Below are positions 38,796 through 50,599 of a stretch of 64,000 bases of DNA, one piece after another. A model generated the notes under the pieces. That model was not told where the DNA came from and searched no databases. It saw only the letters and a program-made list of their open reading frames with translations. Position 1 is the stretch's first letter. Each line of letters starts with the position of its first letter. This stretch comes from Microcebus murinus (lineage: Eukaryota; Chordata; Mammalia; Primates; Cheirogaleidae). The position numbers and the translations under genes were made by a program. Location of the stretch: contig NC_134110.1 in NCBI RefSeq assembly GCF_040939455.1, positions 380,001 through 444,000 on the forward strand, written 5' to 3'.

Positions 38796-40080
38796 CTTCC
38801 CCCCCACACACACCAAGCCGAGCTCACAGGGTCTTAGGGCTTGAGTTTCGGTCCTGGGCACCAAAGGGCCTCCCCACAGCACGTCCTACGTCCTTGGTGC
38901 ATGTGTGTGTCCCTGTCCGTGGTGGCTGGGACTGGCCTGGGCGGCGGGTGACAGCTGACCTGTGCACCTGTCCCAGCTTCCTGCTCGGTGGCTTCAGGTT
39001 GGTGGCTTGACACCGGCCACAGTGGAATCCCCGCTCTGGGGACAGGCTGTCGGCCTCCCTGCCCGCCACCACGCATGCCGCGTGTAAGTGCATGTGCCGG
39101 CTTGTCACCAGCGAGCTCCGAGTTACCGGTGACACCCGAGGAAATGTCCGGAATAACTCCCGCAGGCCAGCAGGCTCCGGCGCCCGGGTTTACACGGGGC
39201 TCTCACCTGCGAAGCCCCATCGCAGCTCCGTGTCTCTCTGGGGAGGCTGGAAAACCGCTGTTTCCTCCGGCCACCGTCCCAGCGCCCCTCGAGGAGGACA
39301 CGTCGATGTCCCCGTGCCCCGGATGGGCGCGTTGAGGCGCAGGAAGATCACGGAAATCAACTGTAGGTGAGTGTGGCTTTCGAGAATAGACACGAGGGGA
39401 GGTCACGAAGTTGCAGAAAGAGGCTCACTCATTCGTACGCTCATTCGACAGGGTCCTATGAGCCTGCGTGTGCCAGCCCCCGGCCGGCTGGTGGCCGACA
39501 GGAAGATTAGGAACGGGCGTGAAGGGGATGCCCACCCCCAGCAGCCGGAATCTGGCCGGAGAAGCAGGCACTTGAGCACAGGCGGTCCACAAACGGGCGG
39601 CGGCAGCCGCAGGTGGGACGGGCCTGGGTGGGGGAGCAGCCCCCCGTGCTGGAAGGCTGTAAGGGGGGTTCCACGGTGTCGCCCGGCAGAGCTGCCCCCC
39701 CAGTGACCCCAAAAATCTCAGCAAGGGTCATGGGGGGCTCCCTGCCTCTCCGTCCGGTTCTGACATCTCACCCAAAGCAAGACTTGGCCCAGCCTTTGGG
39801 CCCTGAGTGACTGGCCGGCCCAGGATGGGGGACCTACCTGTGCAGGTGGCGCCATCCCACCCAGGTGTTGCTTGCAGTTCCTGCCCCGGCTGCTGGGAAT
39901 CCCCCCCCTGACCCCCCAGAAGGACGTGGAAGAAGCATCCGGAATCCCAGTGACGCCCCACAGCAGCAGAGAGACAGTGTCAGCGACTGACGGTCCCGCG
40001 AGTGCCATCGCTGTGTTCGCGAGTCATTCCTGAGCCAGAACGCCACGCCCGCGCCGTGGGTGTCCCGTCCAGGGGTGATT
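38796..40080. other. Single-copy intergenic sequence with a CTCF-like motif
   Basis: It includes an ancient MIR/L2-like patch near 39425 (CTCATTCGTACGCTCATTCG). TGTGCAGGTGGCGCCA at about 39838-39853 resembles the CTCF core. No coding domain is seen. Confidence 0.35.
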
Positions 40081-40084
40081 CGCA

Positions 40085-41223
40085 CTCAGACCACGGGGAA
40101 GAAAATCTCATTCCCGAGAAAACAGGCAAAGTCCCTAATTAAAGTCTCTCCCCGCCCAAGTTAAGACCCCACCAAGTAAACACATCCCTCCCCCCGATCG
40201 GACGCATGGGCCCCGTTCACGTTTCATTAATAAAGCCCGATTTATTTTCCCTATTTTTTGCAGATTTAATTCCCCAGCCGTGATATTTATTCCCGCCCAC
40301 TTCTCTTCTTGAATCACAAAATAAATGTCAATTTCGAGAAGCGAGGTGGTGAATATTCATCTTCCTCCCGAGGATATTGTGGGTGGGAGGCTTTTCTCCC
40401 GATTTAGAAGGGAAGAGAGTCGAAATGTAGTTATGAAGTACACACACAGGAAAAAGGAACCGAGACAGTGTTGCCGGAATCTTCTTTCTTATCCTGCTTC
40501 CCCAGCTCCTCTTATTATTACTCTCCTCCCCGTGGGAGGCCACGCTTGTGTCTTTAGCGTGCGTTTTTGCGTGTGTGTCTTCTGTGGACTGGCCTCTTGT
40601 GGCTGTGAATTCTTAGTCGTCGTTGCTGTATTATGTTATAAATCCGGTGTTTTCCTCCCGTTTTCTTGCTCAGCCCTGCGTCTCCGAGATCCGTCTGTGC
40701 TGCTGTCTGAATACCTGGGCTGCTGATCGTGGCTCCGTGGAGAATCCGGATCCTGCCACAGACAGACACCCAGAGGCCCACGGCCCCGGCCACGTGGAGT
40801 CACGCCCCACGGAACATTCTGGTTCCTGTTCCCTTGCGGACCCTATGAAACAAGAGCTCACGTTTTAATTCACAAACCACGGTGCCTGTTCATACGCCTT
40901 TATCTGGCACAAAATAAACCCAGCAAAACACGCTGATTAATAAAGCAGAATTTAGGGCTCTTAATTTCTCTCTTCATGTTCATGATGAAAATGCTCAAAA
41001 GGCTCAATATCTAGTTCGCCGTGTGACTTGGAAAGAGCAGAGAGTCAGTTTAGAAACAAATTATTTCCTAATCAACCGGAACATATTCTGGGAGGAAAAA
41101 AAAAATGTCAGAAGATCAGATCTGTTGCACTCATTCAAAACAAACACACGCAGTGGAAAAACCTCCCCAGGTTTGTGCAGTTAGCGTTCGTTTTTCCGGT
41201 CGAGCAGTACTGCGGTTTTGGGG
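40085..41223. promoter_or_regulatory. AT-rich, repeat-free block: candidate distal regulatory element
   Basis: In a GC-rich neighbourhood this 1.1 kb is AT-rich and free of recognisable repeats. It contains CCTAATTAAAGTC (40136), CATTAATAAAGCCC (40226), GAATATTCATC (40352) and ACGCTGATTAATAAAGC (40930), all of which resemble homeodomain or POU sites. It lies 15.5-16.6 kb upstream of the RASGRF1 start codon. Function is inference only. Confidence 0.35.
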
Positions 41224-41548
<325 letters not shown>

Positions 41549-41834
41549 GAGAAAGAGAGAAGAAAGTCAGCGGTCTACTAAGAAGACCTAAGAACACTGG
41601 TGAACGTCTCTCTAACCTCACATGAGAAAGCTTTAGCAAAGCACAGTAGCAAAGGCAAGAAACCCTTAAAGGAAGATCCAGAGATTTCACTGAAACCCCA
41701 AACCTTCTCTGTCTATAAATCCATCACGGTCAAAACTTAAAGGTAAAATACAGCTGGGGCAAACATTCATGGCACAGGTGGCAAATCACCGTCATCACTG
41801 GCATGTCAACACGCGTCGTGGACTAACGAGAATA

Positions 41835-42138
41835 GACTGAGTCTCACTCTGTCGCCCGGGCTAGAGTGAGTGCCGTGGCGTCAGCCTCGCTCACAGCAAC
41901 CTCAGACTCCTGGGCTCAAGCGATCCTCCTGCCTCAGCCTCCCGAGTAGCTGGGACTACAGGCATGCGCCACCATGCCTGGCCAATTTAGTTGTCCAGCT
42001 AATAATTTCTTCCTATTTATAGTAGAGACGGGGTCTTGCTCTTGCTCAGGCTGGTTTTGAACTCCTGATCTCGAGCGATCCGCCCATCTCGGACTCCCAG
42101 AGTGCTGGGATGACAGGCGTGAGCCACCGCGCCCGGCC
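41835..42138 (-). mobile_element. Alu, truncated at the A-tail side
   Basis: It starts at ACTGAGTCTCACTCTGTCGC with no poly-T and ends CCGCGCCCGGCC. Confidence 0.92.
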
Positions 42139-43204
42139 TGTTCTAGTCCTTACTGAGGCCCTAAAGCCACCACCGCTGGGTTAGACTCTCACCAGCCTTG
42201 TGTCACTGCAGGAAGTCCCTCAATAGCCAACCCGCGGTTTTCCTCGAGGACTCTGCTCACGCCCAGCGCCCTTCCAGGGTGTTGAGTTCGGGGAGTGAGA
42301 GAAGCAGACAAACACCCTCCGTCCTGGGCCTCACGTCCTCGTGAAGCCCTACTCTGTGCCGCCAATGTCCCCTCCTGGCTTCTGTCTCTCTTTCCGGGTA
42401 ACCGGGGCCTAAATTCACCGATGACACATGCTCTGTCCCCCTTGACCCTGAGGCCAGCCGCTCCCCTTCCTGGGAGACTGGTTCCCTCTCTGATCGATTC
42501 CAGACTCCTCACACCTTGAGGCCGGAGTCTGGACTCTGCTCCTGGCTGTGCCACCAGCCCGTGACCTTTGACATGTCACCTTGGCCCCCACGAGCCTCCC
42601 CTCCCTGTCTGACCTGGGGAACGGCACAGCGAGTGTGTCCTGCTGTCATTGGAGGGACCGGAGGGTTCAGGGGCGTCAGACCCCCAGACGTCCGTGCAGG
42701 ACACAGGACCACGTGGCGGCTGTCCCTCCCTCCCGCCCGGTCCCCTCTGAGGACGGGGTTGGAGATGGGGGGGTCCCAGGCACTTCCAACTCCCCCCGAG
42801 TCTCTGGTTCCGGCTCGGGGCTGCTGGACCTTGCGCCGTGTCTGTGCCTCACCCTCACACCCTGACTCTCATGTGTCCGGTCCGCCCGTCCCTCCCCGGG
42901 AAGACAGCGAGAAAACCAAAACTCCACAGAAAGAACGTGGCAGCATCCTGCCCCCGGGCAGCCGCTCCAGAAAATTCCTCACTGAGCAGATTAGAACAAC
43001 ACCAACTTCCGCTGCCATGGCAACTGCTGTCGGTTGTGCAGTCGCTGGCTTTTGGAGCTACTTAAAAATGTGCAAACCGTTTTGTATAAAGTGGCTTCCC
43101 ATCACCCAGGGTGGTGACTTCTGTTTCCCCCTAAGATGCGTCTTTAAGAAATTTTACCGTTTTTCCTCCTTAGAAGCATTCCATGATTTATTTCTATTTT
43201 ATCT
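42139..43204. other. Single-copy intergenic sequence with an X-box
   Basis: Unique DNA containing an RFX-like palindrome at 43011 and an AT-rich end. Frames reach 231 residues without a recognisable family. Confidence 0.4.
43011..43024. promoter_or_regulatory. RFX X-box motif
   Basis: GCTGCCATGGCAAC differs by one base from the palindromic X-box GTTGCCATGGCAAC. It is not part of a recognised repeat. Confidence 0.4.
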
Positions 43205-43216
43205 AAAATAAAAAAT

Positions 43217-43562
43217 TTATTTATTTTATTTTATTTTTTTCTTTTGAGACAGAGTCTCACTCTGTCGCCCAGGTTAGAGTGAGTGCCGTGGCATCAGCCT
43301 TGCTCACAGCAACCTCAAACTCCTGGGCTCAAGCGATCCTCCTGCCTCAGCCTCCGGAGTAGCTGGGACTACAGGCATGCGCCACCACGCCTGGCTAATT
43401 TTTTCTGTATATATTAGTTGGCCAATTAATTTCTTTCTATTTGTAGTAGAGAAGGGGTCTCGCTCTTGCTCAGGCTGGTTTTGAACTCCTGACTTTGAGC
43501 AATCCGCCCGCCTCGGCCTCCCAGAGTGCTAGGATTACAGGCGTGAGCCACCGCGCCCGGCC
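43217..43562 (-). mobile_element. Alu (strepsirrhine)
   Basis: It runs from a (TTTTA)n head through TTTGAGACAGAGTCTCACTC to CCGCGCCCGGCC. Confidence 0.93.
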
Positions 43563-43931
43563 CTAAAGGGAATCATTTTAAAACAAAGTTTTGCCCATAG
43601 CTTCCTCCTGTCTGCGCAAAAGCAGAGACAAAAAATAAGAAACTTGATTCTTCCTGTTGGAAATAAGGAAACAGGCTTCTTCCACTCTGTCCTTAGGGTG
43701 TTTGCTTTAGAAAACTTGTAATTATAAATATTTTCTCTGTCTCTTTGAGATGCATGTGAATCTTTTTAAAAGTGAAGTATAACTTTTGCCAGGTTTGCGA
43801 CCCATAGACGCAGGGTCGTCTTTTTTTGGGACCTGGGAACTCTGATTTACAGCGTAATCTGCAAGGAAGAGCCTGTCCTGCCTCCCAGTCCTGGGGGAGG
43901 GTAGGAGCCTCCTGCCGTAGGTAGGAGAAGG

Positions 43932-44384
43932 TACTGTGTTTCCCTGAAAATAAGCCCTACCCATGAAATAAGCCCTAGCAGGATGTCTAAGCATGTGCGC
44001 CATAGAAGCCCCACCCCGAACATAAGCCCTAGTGGTGGGCGTGGCTGCGCAGCGCATCTGTACAACCCGTGCGTGTCGTTGCAGAGCGGGAAGGAACATG
44101 AGCAGCCCTTCCCATCCGCCCCGTGAGAGCTCTGTGACTCCACAGGAGAGATCGGGGCCGACGGTTCTAAAGGAAACAGAGTCGCAAGACATTCAGGATG
44201 GGATTCGGGGTTTGGAGAGTGAGGGTGATGTTCCAGAAGAAGACGACTTCACTGTATGTGAATAAATGTAGATGGTTGTACCGTACTTAAAAAAAATAAC
44301 ACATCCCCTGACAATAAACCTTAGGGTGTCTTCTTGAGGAAAAATAAATATAAGACCCTATTTTATTTTAGGGGAAACACGGTA
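43932..44384 (+). mobile_element. TA-flanked MITE, copy 4
   Basis: TA flanks both ends. The termini are TACTGTGTTTCCCTGAAAAT and TTTAGGGGAAACACGGTA. The plus-strand frame ends GDVPEEDDFTVCE before a stop. Confidence 0.88.
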
Positions 44385-44714
44385 GTTTTCCCTCTGGATA
44401 AAGCTGATTGGTTGACATGGGTGGTCACTCCGGCTGTCTAGTGAATTTAAGAAGAACTGCATGTGATAAGCTCAGTGTACAGCTTGGTCCTTTTACTTGT
44501 GGACTAGATATTGTTTATCTTAAGCACGCGTGTGCACGCAATGGGCCGTGCCCGTGTGCCCACCTGCAAGGGTGGAAGTTCTCTCTGTTTCTACGATCTC
44601 TCCATAAACTGCCTAAGCGTGCCACAGTCCGGTTTAATGCTTATTCAGTAACAAAATTGTTTTCCTTCTCGTCCTCTACCCTGGTGGAGAGATTTTCCGG
44701 GTTGGGAGAGGATC
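44385..44714. other. Single-copy intergenic sequence
   Basis: No feature is recognised between the MITE and the retrocopy. Confidence 0.35.
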
Positions 44715-45690
44715 TTATTTTTTTTTTATTTTTGGATCAAAGGAATATTTATTACATCATTTATGGAACCTACCTCTTCCATAAATAAATCTGCACAGAG
44801 TTGGAAAGTAGGACCATGATGTATACACAAGGAAAGAGCATGGTGTTCAGGCTCAGGGATCACTTTCAAGTGCACTAGCAAGGCTGCTGGGATCTCCCTC
44901 AGAGTGGAAACAGCAGGACCCCTGCTGTGGGAACTCTCAGAATTTGGGGGTCCAAGGCAGGTGTGGCCTATGACCCAGGTCCACAAGTCCCAGCCTCCTT
45001 TGCTGCCTCCAGGGAGGGCAAGCTTCAGATTCTGGTCAAAGAGTTCACACCTGATGGGCATCTCCAGGGGGTAGAATGGATTCTTGCGGGGCAAAGCCCG
45101 AGTAGATCTCATAAACCTTTTGGAGAAGGGAGTCTATTCCAGTTTGCCTGGGATCTGCCAGTACCATGAACCCGTTCCCTGCCAGGGTCTGGGAGCAGTG
45201 CAGTCAGACCGTGTCTGTCTCTAGCATCTCAGTGCCCGAGCTTCCCTGTTCAGGAGACAGCTGGGAGCCGATGGCAGAGAGCGAGTGGGACAGGGAGGCT
45301 AGCATGAGCTTCTCATCAGAGGTGAGGTGGGGTCGGCCGAACCGAATGGACACTGGGTAATTGGCAGGGTTACCCAGACACTCCACAGCACCCCTTTCCC
45401 GTCCGATGTGTGGTTGCCGTCCACGTCCATGCCATTGGTGGCCCAGCACTGCATGGCCCACCCGGAGGCCGCCGCGCCGGCCAAAAGCAACCAGCACATG
45501 CTCACCGTGTAGCTCGAGCAGAAGATCCAGCGGGTAACCGAGAGTTTTCTCAGCCTCAGCCCGGGGCGAGTAGAAGTGTAGCTGGTAAATCGGGCCGCCA
45601 GCTCTGCCCACCACACACACACGCTAAAAACCGGCATTGCTGCAGCCGCGGATGTTGTTTCTCATTGTGTTTCCCGGCTGCATCATCCTC
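44715..45690 (-). pseudogene. TRAPPC4: TRAPPC4 (synbindin) processed pseudogene
   Basis: This is an intronless minus-strand copy of TRAPPC4, a core subunit of the TRAPP tethering complexes in ER-Golgi traffic. The ATG equivalent is at 45637-45635 (MPVFSV). Recognisable blocks are [44 protein letters not shown] and, near the 3' end, [19 protein letters not shown]. The protein is broken by at least three frame changes (after MPVFSV, around GHAVL, and back before LGNPANYP) and by a stop after ETDT. A poly-A tail (poly-T at 44716-44733) follows an AATAAA signal (plus-strand TTTATT near 44748), as expected for an L1-made retrocopy. The spliced structure, when the parent gene has several exons, settles the origin. 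It should be nonfunctional. Confidence 0.93.
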
Positions 45691-45959
45691 TGGGAGCAGA
45701 GTTCACAGAGGCTGTGGTGACGATGGCTTTGCGTGAACGTGCTTGAGGAAGGAGGGCTGGGGGCCTGCAGAGGGACGGACACGGCACCCAGCTCTCCGTG
45801 TATTTACTGTCAGGCCGCACCCGCCCGCGCCCGGCCCTCCAAGTCAATCTTGCAATGAGCTGGCAAACCGCGGGCCAGCGGCGGACCCTGCTATTCCGTG
45901 GCAGGAGGGAGCTGCCGCATCTGCTACGGACAGAGGAGAAGCAGCAGGCCACTGCTTTT

Positions 45960-46655
45960 ATTAGCTAAGCATTTAGAATTATTATTTTTTTAATTTCAGA
46001 ATATTATGGGGGTGCAATCGTTAAGGTTACATACATTGCCCTGGTCTCCCCTCCCTCCTCGAGGCAGAGCTTCAAGCGTGTCCATCCCCCAGACCGTGCA
46101 CATCCCACTCGCTATGTATGTACACACCCGTCCCCTACTCCCGCCCCCTCCTACCTGCCCCACACCCGACAAATGTTTGTTTTTCGTTTTTTCTTAACAT
46201 TTTGGTTACATGTTATATCTTTGCCTCTCCCTAGCAAGGGTTAGAAGGATGCCCTTCCCCTCCACGATGCTTACCACGTCCCTCAGACGTGGGTCTATCC
46301 CCCCCGCCACACCCTGAATCCCTGGTGAACCCCACAACCCTTTGAGCACCATGGTGATGATCAGTCAGTACCAGTTTGATGGCGAGGACACGTGGAGACC
46401 ATGGTTCTGATCTTGTGTCGCCTCACTTTGGATAATGGGCTTCATCCAATTAAATCGATTTACTATCAATCCAGGATAGTATAAGCGGTGCTCGCTCGCT
46501 GTCGTTTCTTAGAGTTGAGTGACATTCCATTGTGAACATATACCAAATTTTAATAATCCACCCGTGGATTGACGGACACTTGGGTTGTTTCCATGTCCTT
46601 GCTATAGTGAATTGTGCCGCCATAAACATTCGGGTGCAGATGTCTTTGTAATAAT
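45960..46655 (-). mobile_element. L1 3'-end fragment
   Basis: The left edge carries a T-rich tail and GTGCAATCGTTAAGGTTACA, AGCTTCAAGCGTGTCCATCC of the lemur L1 3' UTR. The right part (ACTTGGGTTGTTTCCATGTC, CCATAAACATTCGGGTGCAG) is the antisense end of ORF2. It is truncated and carries stops. Confidence 0.8.
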
Positions 46656-47448
46656 TTAAAATTATTATAAAGACATAGAAGAGAAACAAGGAAGTGGGTC
46701 TGTGTGGCCCAGGCCAGCAGAACGCACAGTCAAATCCACTTAGTTCGCCCTTGTCTTGTGCCCGGGATGCTGGGGTCGGGTGGGGGTGTGTGGGGGGAAT
46801 AGGAACCGGAATCTGCCCTGTTCTCTTCCAACCTACATCTCTAGCGTGGATCAGAATGCTCCGGAAGAGCCCGCAGGGACCGTGGTATGCAAATGCAGAC
46901 CCACTCCTTTTCAAATAACAGGGCTCTTTCCGACTGAATCCTCTTCCCGTAGGAGGATGGACACATGTTCTCTGCCATCAGCCGCGACTCAGTGTACTTT
47001 CGGTGGAGGGCGGTGGGAGTCGGGGCTGGGAGGGAGTAGAACATGATGTCCCTGGTCACAGCGGCCCCAGCGGTGACCCTGACCCCCACGGAGAGACTCC
47101 CAGGAAGGTCTCCACCTGCCCCCTGCCGCCATCTTGGTGAGACGGTCAGCCCAGGAACTAAAGACAAAGGTCACTGAAGCAAGCACGGGCATCAAAACCG
47201 AGTCTGAGAGGTGGAGGCGGAGAAGCCACAAGAAGGCGGCCAGTGAGAGCCGCCATCCAACCAGGTGAGGCAGGTGCTGGGTCAGGTGAGCGGCACTGCA
47301 GGTGAGCACCAGGTGTGCCCAGAAAACATCTTGGGATTCCCTCCCGGGAGGGATGTCTCACTGTCACCTTTTGGAGCGCAGCGAATCCAGCTAAGCCAGA
47401 TTGCTCATCACGGAGTTCACTCAACAACGGGTCATTCAGGGCCAACTT
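46656..47448. other. Single-copy intergenic sequence
   Basis: No feature is recognised. GGCGGCCAGTGAGAGCCGCC at about 47235 is a strong small dyad. Confidence 0.35.
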
Positions 47449-47898
47449 CCCGTGTTTCCCTGGAAATAAGACCTACCCATACAATAAGCCCCAGCAGGAC
47501 GTCTGAGCATGTGCGCCATAGAAGCCCCACCCCGAAAATCAGCCCTAGTGACGGGCGTGGCTGCGCAGCGTCTGCACAACCCGTGTGTGTCGTCACGGAG
47601 CGGGAGAGAACACGAGCAGCCCTTCTCATCTGCCCTGTGAGAGCTCTGTGGCTCCACAGGAGAGATCGGGGCCGGTGGTTCTAAAGGAAACAGAGTCGCA
47701 AGACATCCAGGATGGGATTCGGGGTCTGGAGAGTGAGGATGATGTCCCAGAAGAAGACGACTTCACTGTATGTGAATCAATGTAGATGGTTGTACCGTAC
47801 TTAAAAAAAATAACACATCCCCTGAAAATAAGCCCTAGGGTGTCTTCTGGAGGAAAAATAAATATGAGACCCTGTCTTATCTTCGGGGAAACACGGTA
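47449..47898 (+). mobile_element. TA-flanked MITE, copy 5 (best internal frame)
   Basis: The right end GGGGAAACACGGTA is intact; the left TA is lost (CCGTGTTTCCCTGGAAATAA). The plus-strand frame reads through ERSGPVVLKETESQ to SEDDVPEEDDFTVCESM and stops. Confidence 0.87.
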
Positions 47899-48237
47899 GT
47901 GACAGTTCAGGCAAAAAGGTAGGGAGAGATTTCTTGGTCCCAGTGACATTTCCTCGTGGGACAATCTGTAGGCTCTGGAAGCTGGCGTCTATAACTCCCG
48001 AAGGTTTGATGACGTTTTGGTGGTTATCCAGTTCCATGTCTGGGGACGGATTTCCCAGCTGAGGAGTCTAGTTTCGAGGAAGGTTGACATGGGTCACGCT
48101 GACCACGGGTTGTGGACGGGCGGAATCTTCTGGGCTGCCTCGCCATGAGAGACTTCGGAGAACGTCTGTCTCGTTTCCTAAGGGGGAACCTGAAAACTCA
48201 TCTCTCCGTCTTTCTTGGTGTCGATAATAAAGGCACG
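47899..48237. other. Unassigned intergenic sequence
   Basis: Nothing is recognised between the MITE and the LTR-like stretch. It may be part of the same LTR-bearing insertion. Confidence 0.3.
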
Positions 48238-48898
48238 TGTGTAGGGGACTGACATGTATTTTCCTAGTTTAAGAATTAAAGTTAGTGAGTAATGTACGTG
48301 TTCTTCCCAGAGCGTTTGAAAGTAATCTGTTCCCGACAGGCTCCCTGTGATAAACAAAGGTGCTGCCTAGAGGCAAAACAAAGGACCTGAGCTGCGAGTA
48401 GCAAGAGCGGCCCCGCCCCACGGCATTGGGGGTCTGGAGGCCACACGATAAATACACTGTGCCTGTGATTGCTGCGTACACCCCATAAGATGGCTGGTTA
48501 GTCAATGACGGGTGAGACCCCTCAAGGGAGGGGCGACCTAAGCCAGGCACAGCCGCCGGGGTTCAGCCGAAGATCTTAGGGGGTCACCCTAAGAGAAGCT
48601 GGGGATGAGAAATGCCCCCTGTGGCTCACCTTGCCCATCCTTGCTAATCTCGGTCCTTTATCTATGCCTGGTGCCTAGAGCAACCACCTGGAGACTCTGA
48701 GTCAGGGGACGTCTGCTTCCCTAAGGCTATTCCGGAATTTATGGCCATCGCTGCAATGCCTGGGCGGTTACGTACAAGGAACTGACTTTAATTTTTAGAG
48801 TATAAAAATAAAACGGACCCGGTGTATTAGTACTCGAGTCGACCGTCTGTACGTGTGTCTGTGTTTTTCTTTGTGTTCCGTGTTTGTGTTCTGTGTTC
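48238..48898 (+). mobile_element. Possible solo LTR of an endogenous retrovirus (class II-like)
   Basis: The left edge reads TGTAGGGGACTGACATG. Near the right side a TATA-like TATAAAAATAAAACGG is followed by GTCTGTGTTTTTCTTTGTG and ends near GTTCTGTGTTCA, which resembles the U3-R-U5 order of class II LTRs. No target-site duplication or internal retroviral genes were found. The call rests on composition and order, so it is tentative. Confidence 0.35.
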
Positions 48899-48908
48899 AT
48901 CCTGTAAA

Positions 48909-48932
48909 AGGGCGCCGTACGGAAGTGGTTAA
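48909..48932 (+). mobile_element. Isolated piggyBac-like right end
   Basis: AGGGCGCCGTACGGAAGTGG followed by TTAA matches the right terminus of the element ending at 29096. No matching left end was found upstream, so this is a truncated copy or a member of a different family with an unrecognised interior. Confidence 0.55.
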
Positions 48933-48939
48933 TTAATAG

Positions 48940-49210
48940 CGATTACAACCCAAGAATTTAGAAAATAATAAAAACCCTTTGACTCAGCTCTTCCACCTCT
49001 AACGGATTACTTTCATGTGCACAAGAATATATACATACACACACACGCACACGCATATATAAAAGAGTGTTTGTCACAGCTTAGTTTGAAACAGCGAAGG
49101 ACTTGCAAAGTCAAAAGTGCCCCGCCAAAGGGAGATGCTCACACGCCTTGGAGCAGGCTCCCCACAGCCGTGTGCAGGAATGACGCGGATCTAGGCGTGC
49201 AGATGCGGCT
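48940..49210 (+). mobile_element. L1M ORF2 3' fragment
   Basis: AAACCCTTTGACTCAGCTCT, TTCATGTGCACAAGAATATA and AGGAATGACGCGGATCTAGG correspond in order to the end of an old L1, with a short CA/TA repeat inside (49027-49062). Confidence 0.6.
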
Positions 49211-49355
49211 CGACCTCTGTCCGTCTGGGCCCCCGCGGCGGAACACCTGAGACCGGGTCCTTCACCAGCAGCGGGAACGTGTGTGGCTCGCGGTTCTGGA
49301 GGCGTCCCAGGTCCAGGGGCCGGCAGGTGCGGGGTCCCTGGAAGGCCTGTTGGCC

Positions 49356-49450
49356 TGCATTTTGACCTGGTCCCGGGGGATGCCTCGGGAAGTGCTGTTG
49401 CAGGGATGGTCTGCAAAGAACCGCACTCCCGCTAGTTCAGACAAGCCTGG
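49356..49450 (+). repeat. Local duplication, left copy
   Basis: CATTTTGACCTGGTCCCGGG through CACTCCCGCTAGTTCAGACA recurs at 50487-50582. The original may be an ancient hAT relic, but the close identity suggests a later local duplication. Confidence 0.7.
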
Positions 49451-49484
49451 GACTCCGGATGTCCTCGCAGGCTGGGAGGGCAGC

Positions 49485-49513
49485 AGGGTTAGGGTTAGGG
49501 TTTAGGGTTAGGG
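49485..49513 (+). repeat. Interstitial telomeric repeat
   Basis: Four TTAGGG-type units, one with an extra T (AGGGTTTAGGG), are embedded in unique DNA. Confidence 0.9.
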
Positions 49514-49689
49514 TCCCCCCAGGCCCCTTCCTTGGGAGCACCAGTGGCGGCTTCACCCCCACCACCGCGGGGGTCGGTTTCAGCACCTGAACTATTGGGG
49601 AGACACGAACGTTCGGACCACGACCTTCTCCAACACAGACGTCGTGGAAGAAGGCACGGGATGCTGAGCAATGCCCACAGTAACCTCCC

Positions 49690-49790
49690 GGTTGTGCCAG
49701 GAAATGGAGATATGCATTAATAATAATTTCTGGAAGAATAAAGTGAAATAAGTGAAGACTTGTTAAAGGTGGCCGGGAGCCCAGAGGGGA
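49690..49790 (+). mobile_element. L1M fragment, continuation
   Basis: TATGCATTAATAATAATTTC, TGGAAGAATAAAGTGAAAT and the TTAAAGGTGGCCGGGAGCCC stretch resemble the part of L1M that follows the fragment ending at 49210, so one element may have been split by about 480 bp. Confidence 0.45.
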
Positions 49791-49928
49791 CCAAGGCCTT
49801 CCTCTGTAGCGATGCTGCCGTGAACAAGCGTGTATCACTTGTGGTTCACGTGACCGGTGCAGGCACGTGACTGAGTCCAGTCTGCATTTGTTCCTTCATT
49901 TGTTCACTCACATGGCGTGTATTTATTG

Positions 49929-50269
<341 letters not shown>

Positions 50270-50486
50270 TACATGGCAAGTGTTGATCCTTCCCCCCGTT
50301 CCCCTCCACGCCTGCGTGCCAGGTGCCGGGCCAGCCTTGGAGGGCACAACAGGGACCCTACAGCCTGGTCCAGCTCCTCCCTCCATAAAGGTTTGAGCGT
50401 CCGGACGAGGCTTCGCCACTGTGGGCATCACCTGGGAGCCTGCTCTTGGACCTGCCCACACCTGCCCGCAGGTGCAGGTCCCACTC

Positions 50487-50582
50487 TGCATTTTGACCTG
50501 GTCCCCGGGGGATGCCTTGGAATGTGCCGTTCCAGGGATTGTCTGCAAATAACGGCACTCCCGCTAGTTCAGACAGGCCTGG
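50487..50582 (+). repeat. Local duplication, right copy
   Basis: About 95 bp similar to 49356-49450, ending at the same CTCCCGCTAGTTCAGACA string just before the 11-bp array. Confidence 0.7.
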
Positions 50583-50599
50583 GAGAGACATAGTCACAG

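Noticed and set aside
45204..45637. A live TRAPPC4-like gene
   Set aside because: Frame changes after the first few codons and in the middle, an early stop, no introns and a poly-A tail mark a processed pseudogene.
47432..47785. Small conserved gene suggested by similar peptides at six places
   Set aside because: All six lie inside the same inverted-repeat MITE with TA sites, so the similarity is that of a transposon family.
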